Assembly: GCA_024404415.1 (NCBI GenBank)
Contig: JAKSPX010000014.1
Span: forward strand, 1-13,274
Source: Clostridia bacterium
GTDB taxonomy: Bacteria; Bacillota; Clostridia; Oscillospirales; QAMX01
Direction of reading: 5' to 3'
DNA length: 13,274 nt
Part shown: piece by piece, positions 1-4,567 of the stretch
Numbering within the stretch: the first letter of the stretch is position 1
Layout of the letters: every line of letters starts with the position of its first letter
Position numbers and translations under genes: made by a program
The notes under the pieces: generated by a model
Database searches by the model: none
Told to the model about the DNA's origin: nothing
The model's input: only the letters and a program-made list of their open reading frames with translations

Positions 1-63
1 AGTTGGCAGAGCACGTCATTGGTAATGACGAGGTCGGCAGTTCGAATCTGCCTAACAGCTCCA
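1..63 (+). tRNA. tRNA-Thr (anticodon GGT), 5' end missing
   Basis: The window opens inside the D arm of a tRNA. The anticodon stem CGTCA/TGACG encloses the 7-base loop TTGGTAA, giving anticodon GGT, which reads ACC threonine codons. It is followed by a five-base variable loop, a T arm GGCAG-TTCGAAT-CTGCC, the 3' acceptor strand TAACAGC, discriminator T and an encoded CCA at 61-63. The 5' acceptor strand and the start of the D arm lie before the window. A terminator follows directly, so this tRNA ends its transcript. Confidence 0.95.
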
Positions 64-64
64 C

Positions 65-104
65 AGAACAGGCATGAATCACAAGATTCATGCCTGTTCT
101 TTTT
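65..104 (+). terminator. Rho-independent terminator of the tRNA transcript
   Basis: A perfect 16-bp stem (65-80 with 85-100) with loop ACAA is followed by a short T run (101-104). It begins two bases after the tRNA CCA end. Confidence 0.93.
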
Positions 105-207
105 GCAAAGAGCATCGCCAAAGGCCAGTCTGAGGTCCCGCATAAAGAGGTGTAAAACTCTCGTCGGTTTTTGCGTGCTATTTTAACCCCTTCCCCCTCG
201 TAATTTG

Positions 208-216
208 TGCTATAAT
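208..216 (+). promoter_or_regulatory. Extended -10 promoter of lipoprotein gene 1
   Basis: TGC followed by a perfect TATAAT (211-216) forms an extended -10 element, 30 bases before the start codon. No convincing -35 hexamer is seen at 16-18 bases upstream, where the sequence is C-rich, so this promoter would depend on the extended -10. Confidence 0.6.
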
Positions 217-245
217 ATCTTGATTATTTTGGGAGGTATTTTATC

Positions 246-815
246 ATGAAAAAAGTCATTTCCGTCTTGCTTCTCATCGCACTTCTCTCCACCATGCTTT
301 TCTCCTGCACATCCAAGACGCCGGACGTTGTCGCTTCCGAAGAGGCAGCGGCCATCAACCTCGAAACCATGACCTGGACTCTCGAGGTCGAAGGCGCCGA
401 TGTGACGGAATACACCCGCGCCGACGGCGAAAAGCACGAGCTTTCCAAGGTTTACGGCAGCGTTATGAAAGCCAATGACCAGGCCGGCACCAATGGCACC
501 GGTTCCGTGCAGATCAGCTTCATCTGCGAAGGCATCACCATCCGCGAATTTCTTGAGGATGTCGGCCGTCCCGACGCCACCAAGGTCACCTATTACGGCG
601 ACGTCATCACCTTCAAGGGCGCTGAAAAGTACCACACCCCCATGTCCTGCACCATCGAAGGCGACCTTCTCAAGAGTGACGATGTGCTGATCGGCTGGGT
701 CTGCAACAAAAAGGACGTCCTCTTTGACTCCGACACCTATGTCGGTGTTTTTGCCTCGGCGACCGTTCTCGACGTCGTTTCCAACTGCTCCGTTTCCAAG
801 ATCGTCATCGAGTAA
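246..815 (+). CDS. Tandem small lipoprotein, copy 1 (molybdopterin-binding-fold-like)
   Basis: A 189-aa predicted lipoprotein. It has a Lys-rich n-region, a hydrophobic core and a lipobox LFSC with Cys21 as the lipid-attachment residue, so the mature protein should sit on the outer face of the membrane. After a short linker containing PDVVASE come WTLEVEG (about 44-50), HELSK (64-68), FICEGITIREFLEDVG (about 92-107), a YYG turn, VLIGWVCNK and the C-terminal SKIVIE. This order (W-L-V-G strand, G-x-x-L-x-x-x-L-x-x-x-G helix, terminal I-x-I strand) resembles the sulfite oxidase/PF00174 molybdopterin-binding domain; that assignment is inference. Cys94, 135, 153 and 181 lie in the mature part. SD GGGAGG (231-236) stands 9 bases before ATG. 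The gene has its own promoter and terminator and is closest to copy 2, with 45 of the first 50 residues identical. The function is unknown. Confidence 0.9.
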   Translation: MKKVISVLLLIALLSTMLFSCTSKTPDVVASEEAAAINLETMTWTLEVEGADVTEYTRADGEKHELSKVYGSVMKANDQAGTNGTGSVQISFICEGITIREFLEDVGRPDATKVTYYGDVITFKGAEKYHTPMSCTIEGDLLKSDDVLIGWVCNKKDVLFDSDTYVGVFASATVLDVVSNCSVSKIVIE

Positions 816-834
816 TTCTTCCCTTTGTGGTCCG

Positions 835-864
835 ACTGCCGTGAGTATCTCACGGCAGTTTTTT
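835..864 (+). terminator. Terminator of lipoprotein gene 1
   Basis: An 11-bp perfect stem (835-845 with 849-859), loop TAT, is followed by TTTTT. It lies 20 bases after the stop codon of copy 1. Confidence 0.93.
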
Positions 865-888
865 CACGCAAGTGCACAAGAATATAAA

Positions 889-908
889 CATAATGATAAA
901 TTATTATG
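889..908. repeat. Short inverted repeat just upstream of the copy 2 -35 box
   Basis: CATAAT and ATTATG (6-bp arms, 8-base AT-rich spacer) form an inverted repeat that ends immediately before the TTGACT hexamer of copy 2. The position would suit an operator or an UP-like element. AT-rich sequence can do this by chance, and no equivalent is seen at the other three copies. Confidence 0.3.
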
Positions 909-936
909 TTGACTTTTTCATGTAATATGGTATACT
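909..936 (+). promoter_or_regulatory. Sigma-A-type promoter of lipoprotein gene 2
   Basis: -35 TTGACT (909-914), a 16-base spacer ending in TGG, and -10 TATACT (931-936) form a consensus-like promoter with an extended -10, 27 bases before ATG. It looks like the strongest of the four lipoprotein promoters. Confidence 0.85.
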
Positions 937-963
937 GACTTTATTTCATTCAGGAGGTCTATC

Positions 964-1548
964 ATGAAAAACGTCATTTCCGTTCTGCTTCTCGCCGCGC
1001 TTTTATCCACCATGCTCTTTTCCTGCACATCCAAGACCCCGGACGTCGTCGCTTCCGAGGAGGCGGCTTCCAAAACGCTGGAAACCATGACCTGGACCCT
1101 CGAGGTCGAAGGCGGCAGTGCCGCTTCCTACACCCGTGCGGAAGCCGAAGCTCACGAGCTCTCCAAGATCTACGGCAGTATGATGAAGGCCGTTGACCAG
1201 GCCGGCGGCAACGGCACCGGTACGGTCCAGACCAGTTTCATCTGCGAAGGCATCAAGCTCTCCGAATTCCTTGCGGACATGGGCCGCGGCAAAGAAAGTG
1301 ACAACCCCGCCACCTCCGTCACCTACTACGGCCAGATCATCACCTTCAAGGGCGGCGACAAATTCTACGAGGACATGAGCTTCACCATTGACGAAGAAAA
1401 CCTCTGGAACGACGAAGTGCTGATCGGCTGGATCTGCAACAAGACCCAGCTCCTCTTCGACTCTGAAAGCTATGTCGGCATCTTCGCTCCTCCGGCAGTC
1501 CTGAACTTCACCTCCAACTGTTCTGTTACTAAGATCGTCATCGAGTAA
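964..1548 (+). CDS. Tandem small lipoprotein, copy 2 (molybdopterin-binding-fold-like)
   Basis: A 194-aa lipoprotein, the longest copy. Its signal peptide and lipobox (LFSC, Cys21) are almost identical to copy 1, followed by the same PDVVASEEAA and WTLEVEG segments, HELSK, FICEGIKLSEFLADMG, VTYYG, VLIGWICNK, SYVGIF and TKIVIE. Compared with copy 1 it has a five-residue insertion (around 110-116) before the VTYYG turn and lacks the Cys of the MSCTIEG segment. Mature-domain cysteines are 94, 158 and 186. SD AGGAGG (952-957) is 6 bases from ATG. The gene is separated from copy 1 by a terminator and its own promoter. The sequence pattern fits a divergent PF00174-like fold (inference); no catalytic role can be assigned. 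Confidence 0.9.
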   Translation: MKNVISVLLLAALLSTMLFSCTSKTPDVVASEEAASKTLETMTWTLEVEGGSAASYTRAEAEAHELSKIYGSMMKAVDQAGGNGTGTVQTSFICEGIKLSEFLADMGRGKESDNPATSVTYYGQIITFKGGDKFYEDMSFTIDEENLWNDEVLIGWICNKTQLLFDSESYVGIFAPPAVLNFTSNCSVTKIVIE

Positions 1549-1570
1549 TCCCTGTTTTCTTCACAGGATC

Positions 1571-1601
1571 TCCCCGGAAAGCCTATGCTTTTCGGGGATT
1601 T
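1571..1601 (+). terminator. Probable terminator of lipoprotein gene 2
   Basis: A 12-base stem (1571-1582 with 1587-1598, one G-T pair), loop CTAT, is followed by only TTT before the sequence becomes mixed. The stem is good but the T run is short, so termination may be leaky. Confidence 0.7.
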
Positions 1602-1658
1602 CATCATTATTCACCTATTCTTTTTCCCCCGAATCGCTTTCTTTGGTATCTTTTTACC

Positions 1659-1687
1659 TTGCATAAATTTGCGTCATTTTATATAAT
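1659..1687 (+). promoter_or_regulatory. Sigma-A-type promoter of lipoprotein gene 3
   Basis: -35 TTGCAT (1659-1664), a 17-base spacer and a perfect -10 TATAAT (1682-1687) lie 34 bases before the ATG of copy 3. Confidence 0.82.
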
Positions 1688-1720
1688 AACTTTACCATTA
1701 TTATAGGAGGCCACATCAAA

Positions 1721-2278
1721 ATGCGTAAATCCATCATCGCTGTTCTTCTCATTGCGCTCACCCCGATCGCCTGCTTCCCTTCCTGCACTTCCACGACCCC
1801 GGACGTCATCGCTTCCGAACAGGCTGCTGCTGTCAACCTCGATTCCATCACCTGGTCCCTCAACATCACCGGCGCCGAAAAGACCACCTACACCCGTGAA
1901 GAAGCCGAAGCCCACGAGCTCTCCAAGGTCATCGTCAGCATGTATGTCGCTTACGAAAACGGCCCCGATGGCAACGGCATCGCCGGCACCATCAAGAGCT
2001 TCATCTGCGAAGGTATCAAGATGTCCGAATTCCTCGCTGACATCGGCGCTGCTGACGCTTCCTCCCTCACCTTCCACGGCAAGGACCACGAAGGCAAGGA
2101 CGTTGACGTCACCATCGAAGGCGATGACCTCCAGAACGACAAAGTCATCGTCGGTTGGATCATGAACAAGACCGAGATCCTCCCGAACTTCACCGAAAGC
2201 TACGTCGGCATCTTCTGCGACTCCAGCGTCTCCTCCTTTGATTGCTGCTGCTCCGTCACCGACATCGAGATCGGCTAA
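1721..2278 (+). CDS. Tandem small lipoprotein, copy 3 (molybdopterin-binding-fold-like)
   Basis: A 185-aa paralogue. The signal peptide ends ACFPSC, with Cys22 as the likely lipidation residue; Phe at -3 and Pro at -2 depart from a canonical lipobox, so lipidation is less certain than in copies 1 and 2. The mature part keeps TTPDVIASE, WSLNITG, HELSK (66-70), FICEGIKMSEFLADIG, a GKDVDVTIEGDDL strand, VIVGWIMNKTEILP and SYVGIF. It ends in an unusual triple cysteine (175-177) before SVTDIEIG, with another Cys at 166. In layout (IVSM after HELSK, EGDxLQ, EILP) it pairs with copy 4, suggesting an A-A-B-B duplication history. SD AGGAGG (1705-1710) stands 10 bases before ATG. Function unknown. Confidence 0.88.
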   Translation: MRKSIIAVLLIALTPIACFPSCTSTTPDVIASEQAAAVNLDSITWSLNITGAEKTTYTREEAEAHELSKVIVSMYVAYENGPDGNGIAGTIKSFICEGIKMSEFLADIGAADASSLTFHGKDHEGKDVDVTIEGDDLQNDKVIVGWIMNKTEILPNFTESYVGIFCDSSVSSFDCCCSVTDIEIG

Positions 2279-2297
2279 TCTGTTTATTTGATTCTCC

Positions 2298-2331
2298 ATG
2301 GCTGTGCACCATCAGGCGCACAGCCATTTTT
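2298..2331 (+). terminator. Terminator of lipoprotein gene 3
   Basis: A 10-bp perfect stem (2298-2307 with 2318-2327) and a 10-base loop, with a T run continuing to 2331. It begins 20 bases after the stop codon of copy 3. Confidence 0.9.
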
Positions 2332-2374
2332 GTATGCTATTTTAAATATATTATGAAATTCTGTACACTTTCTA

Positions 2375-2403
2375 TTGCACTTTGCCAAATCTTATGATAT
2401 GAT
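2375..2403 (+). promoter_or_regulatory. Sigma-A-type promoter of lipoprotein gene 4
   Basis: -35 TTGCAC (2375-2380), a 17-base spacer ending in TGA, and -10 TATGAT (2398-2403) form a promoter with an extended -10, 32 bases before ATG. The first three bases of the -35 box happen to be an in-frame TTG codon, which could be mistaken for an upstream start. Confidence 0.82.
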
Positions 2404-2434
2404 GCTTTTATCACAAGAAAGGAGTTTTAGAATT

Positions 2435-2974
2435 ATGCGCAGATTTATCGCCATTTTACTGGCTGCCCTCTCCCTCGTCTCTATTTTCGGTTCCTGCACC
2501 GCCAAGACCCCGGACGTCGTCGCTTCCGAAGCGGCCGCCGCCATTACCCTCGAGACCCTTGACTGGTCCATCGAAGTGGAAGGCGCCGAAAAGACCTCCT
2601 ACGGCATCAACGACGCCAAGCAGCACGAGCTCTCCAAAATGATCGTCAGCATGGTCATCTCGGTCATCGACGGCAACATGTCCTCCGCCCGTAAGAGTTT
2701 CCGTGTTGACGGTATCAACTTCTCCGAATTCCTCGCCGACGTCGGCGCAGCAAACGCCACCAAGGCCACCGTTTACGGCAGAGACCTCTACGGTGCTGAC
2801 GTCACCATCGTCGTCGAAGGCGACAACCTCCAGAGCACCGACTGCAAGATCGCCTGGATCAGAAACATCGAAGAGATCCTCCCGGACTCCGAGAGCTACG
2901 TCGGTATTTTCGGCGGCAACTCCGTCAGCGAATTCGACGGCTGCTGCGACATCTACAAGATCGTCATCGAATAA
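2435..2974 (+). CDS. Tandem small lipoprotein, copy 4 (molybdopterin-binding-fold-like)
   Basis: A 179-aa paralogue. I chose ATG 2435 because AAAGGAG (2418-2424) precedes it at 10 bases and because MRRFIAILLAAL then forms a normal signal peptide; the in-frame TTG at 2375 is the -35 box. The signal ends IFGSC (Cys21), with Phe at -3, a non-canonical lipobox. The domain keeps TPDVVASE, WSIEVEG, HELSK (64-68), GINFSEFLADVG, EGDNLQ, EILP, SYVGIF and YKIVIE. The Cys of the FICEG motif in copies 1-3 is Val91 here, while Cys137, 170 and 171 are present. This argues against that Cys being a cofactor ligand shared by the family. It is the shortest copy and is nearest to copy 3. Function unknown. Confidence 0.88.
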   Translation: MRRFIAILLAALSLVSIFGSCTAKTPDVVASEAAAAITLETLDWSIEVEGAEKTSYGINDAKQHELSKMIVSMVISVIDGNMSSARKSFRVDGINFSEFLADVGAANATKATVYGRDLYGADVTIVVEGDNLQSTDCKIAWIRNIEEILPDSESYVGIFGGNSVSEFDGCCDIYKIVIE

Positions 2975-2992
2975 TCCCCTGACAACAAACAT

Positions 2993-3025
2993 AAGGCGCA
3001 CGGCTTGGCCGTGCGCCTTGTTTTT
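2993..3025 (+). terminator. Terminator of lipoprotein gene 4, possibly bidirectional
   Basis: A 12-bp perfect GC-rich stem (2993-3004 with 3008-3019), loop TTG, is followed by G and then TTTTT (3021-3025). It lies between the convergent copy 4 and spoIIQ-like genes. The minus-strand gene ends at 3024, so its transcript also enters this hairpin, followed on that strand by a less perfect U-rich stretch. Confidence 0.92.
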
Positions 3026-3701
3026 ATTCGTCAAACAGCGTGAGCGGATCGATATAGCGGCCGCTTTTCATCACTTCCAGGTGGAGATGCTCCTGCTCGC
3101 CGACCTCGGTGAGCATGGTTTTTCCGACCTTGCCGATGACGTCACCGCCGTTTACTTCGTCGCCGACCTTGATCGGCACCTCCTCGTCGAGATTTGCGTA
3201 GACCGCCTGATAGCCGCCCGCGTGTTCCACGACGACCGTCCTGCCTAATACGCCCTTATCACCCACCTCGGTGACCACACCCTTGCCGATGGCTTTGACC
3301 TCTGTCCCCACGGGAACGGCGAAATCGGTGCCGTTATGGGTGCGCCAATCGCCGAGCGTGGACGAATACACCAGTGTGTCACCCGAGAAGGAGCGCGAGA
3401 CCGCGCCTTCCACCGGGCGGAGCCAGCCGGGCTCGGCCGAGACTTCAGTCGTCTCTTCGGTCTGTTTTTCCGCGTTAACGGGTGTCTTGGGGAGCACGAC
3501 GGCGCTTTCTGTGGCTTTATTCGCCTCCGTTTCCGCGCTCTCGGCCGCCGGAAGTCCGATCTCGGCGCTGACAGGCTCCGGGATCTCCTCGTCGTCTCCG
3601 TTGAAGATCACATAGCTCGAAACGCCGATCGCGGCGGCGCAGAGAATGAGAACGATGTAAAAGCCTTTTCCCGCCCAGCCGCGTTTTTTCTCCTGATTCA
3701 T
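3024..3701 (-). CDS. spoIIQ: SpoIIQ-like membrane-anchored M23 (LytM) peptidase
   Basis: A 225-aa protein with a short basic cytoplasmic N-terminus, one membrane segment (about 13-33), an acidic Ala/Glu/Thr-rich linker (about 36-92) and a C-terminal LytM/M23 domain. The segment LVYSSTLGDWRTHNGTD (about 110-126) is characteristic of SpoIIQ, the forespore membrane protein that joins mother-cell SpoIIIAH in the channel across the two membranes during engulfment. The metal-site residues HxxxD (His122, Asp126) and HxH (His205, His207) are all present, so the domain may be catalytically competent; B. subtilis SpoIIQ has lost one of these histidines, while clostridial ones usually keep them. ATG 3701 is preferred over an upstream GTG at 3728 because GGAGG (3711-3715) lies 9 bases before it. 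A sigma-F-like promoter is just upstream. A general M23 cell-wall enzyme is the less likely alternative. Confidence 0.87.
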   Translation of the reverse strand: MNQEKKRGWAGKGFYIVLILCAAAIGVSSYVIFNGDDEEIPEPVSAEIGLPAAESAETEANKATESAVVLPKTPVNAEKQTEETTEVSAEPGWLRPVEGAVSRSFSGDTLVYSSTLGDWRTHNGTDFAVPVGTEVKAIGKGVVTEVGDKGVLGRTVVVEHAGGYQAVYANLDEEVPIKVGDEVNGGDVIGKVGKTMLTEVGEQEHLHLEVMKSGRYIDPLTLFDE

Positions 3702-3745
3702 GATCCTTTTCCTCCAATCCTTTGGCACTTTCTGCCTTTCGGCAT

Positions 3746-3775
3746 TAGTATGACCGTTGGAAAAGGATAATATAC
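3746..3775 (-). promoter_or_regulatory. Sigma-F-type promoter of spoIIQ
   Basis: Read on the minus strand, GTATA (3771-3775) is followed after 15 bases by GGTCATACTA (3746-3755). This fits the known forespore sigma-F pattern (GYATA, about 15 bases, GGNNANAHTR) at every defined position. It also contains CATACTA, which fits the sigma-G -10 form CATNNTA. It lies 44 bases before the spoIIQ start codon. Confidence 0.72.
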
Positions 3776-3801
3776 CGTTTGTTTCGCTTTTTCTACTCTT
3801 T

Positions 3802-4524
3802 TTAGAGCTCTGCTGCGTCGGATGCGAAGCGTCTGAGCTCTTCTTCCTCGCCCGAGCAGAGGAAATACACCGCGCCCTCCGCGCCCATCACGCCGCCGGA
3901 GGCATAGATCTCGGCTTCGAGGTCGTAAAGCGCGGAAATGGCCTCCAATTCCGTAAAGACCTCACCGGGGAGCGGGCAGAGGCGCGGCCCCGCGGTCTCA
4001 CCGTCGACCGAGAGCGCCGCGAGCGTGTCGACCGGCAGCTCCACGCGCTTTTCCACGCCGACCGGGATGATGGTCCTCACCCGTCTGCCGTAGACAGCCT
4101 CCAGAATGGGCAGGGTGGTGCCGACCGTCGGGTTGCCCACCAGCACCGCCGCCTGCTGCATTTCCAGATTGACGGCATTGGCGCCCTTGAAAATGATATC
4201 CGCAGGCTTGAGGGAGGGAGCGACGTCAAAAATGGTCTTGCCGCGCACACGCTTGCCTTTTTCAATGACGACGTCTTCTTTGGCGGTTCCGCCCTCTAAC
4301 TTCACGCCGCGCGGCAGGGTGACACCGCGGTAGAAGTTTTCAAGACCGGTGTCTTCTCTGACTTTTTTCAGAAGCTCCTCGGCCACATAGCGGTTGGTCG
4401 TCCCGGCCACCACCAGAATGGTCGCCTCCTTCAGCGCTTCCTCCACCTCGGGGAGCGAGGCAATGGCCTTGGCAATGAGCTTTTTGCCCTGTTCGGGCGT
4501 CAATAATACCGACATCTGATTCAT
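3802..4524 (-). CDS. Conserved protein of unknown function in the spoIIE-spoIIQ interval
   Basis: A 240-aa soluble-looking protein that I do not recognise by name. There is no signal peptide or membrane segment. Glycine-rich motifs suggest an alpha/beta nucleotide- or sugar-binding type fold: VVAGTTNRYVAEELL (about 38-52), ADIIFKGANAV (108-118), VLVGNPTVGTT (127-137), TIIPVGVEK (151-159) and ASGGVMGAEG (208-217). The AGTTNRYVAEEL segment recalls the GTT loop of the ISOCOT/DeoR-sensor fold, but this is weak inference. ATG 4524 is chosen because AAAGGAG lies 9 bases upstream; the longer open frame to 4620 would overlap the end of spoIIE. It begins 43 bases after spoIIE on the same strand, so it is probably cotranscribed with it, and sits directly before the sigma-F promoter of spoIIQ. 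A role in sporulation is suggested by position only. Confidence 0.85.
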   Translation of the reverse strand: MNQMSVLLTPEQGKKLIAKAIASLPEVEEALKEATILVVAGTTNRYVAEELLKKVREDTGLENFYRGVTLPRGVKLEGGTAKEDVVIEKGKRVRGKTIFDVAPSLKPADIIFKGANAVNLEMQQAAVLVGNPTVGTTLPILEAVYGRRVRTIIPVGVEKRVELPVDTLAALSVDGETAGPRLCPLPGEVFTELEAISALYDLEAEIYASGGVMGAEGAVYFLCSGEEEELRRFASDAAEL

Positions 4525-4567
4525 GATCCACGACTCCTTTTCATTTTTCTGATTTCTTTTGAGTGTA

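Noticed and set aside
512..534. Molybdenum-ligating cysteine of a functional sulfite-oxidase domain in F-I-C-E-G
   Set aside because: In that family the ligand Cys lies well before the G-V-x-L helix, whereas here the Cys is directly at the helix start. Copy 4 has Val instead.
2375..2434. Upstream TTG start giving a 199-aa version of lipoprotein 4
   Set aside because: The TTG is part of the -35 box, and the extra 20 residues would bury the signal peptide. ATG 2435 has a proper SD.
246..2974. Transcobalamin-like (DUF4430) identity for the lipoproteins
   Set aside because: The C-terminal order and the W-L-V-G/E-F-L-x-D-x-G/I-x-I pattern fit the molybdopterin-binding fold better, though I could not run a profile search to settle it.
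1..3025. Genomic island inserted at the tRNA-Thr 3' end
   Set aside because: There is no integrase, no repeat of the tRNA 3' end downstream, and a normal terminator follows the tRNA. Base composition of the lipoprotein genes resembles the rest of the window.
210..3034. Long antisense open frames opposite the lipoprotein genes (for example 210-635, 1679-2299 and 2456-3034 on the minus strand)
   Set aside because: They mirror the sense genes, arise from strong G/C third-position bias, lack SD sequences and have low-complexity composition. The sense genes have promoters, SDs and signal peptides.
3702..3728. GTG start nine codons upstream for the SpoIIQ-like protein
   Set aside because: The SD GGAGG lies inside that extension and is correctly spaced for ATG 3701.
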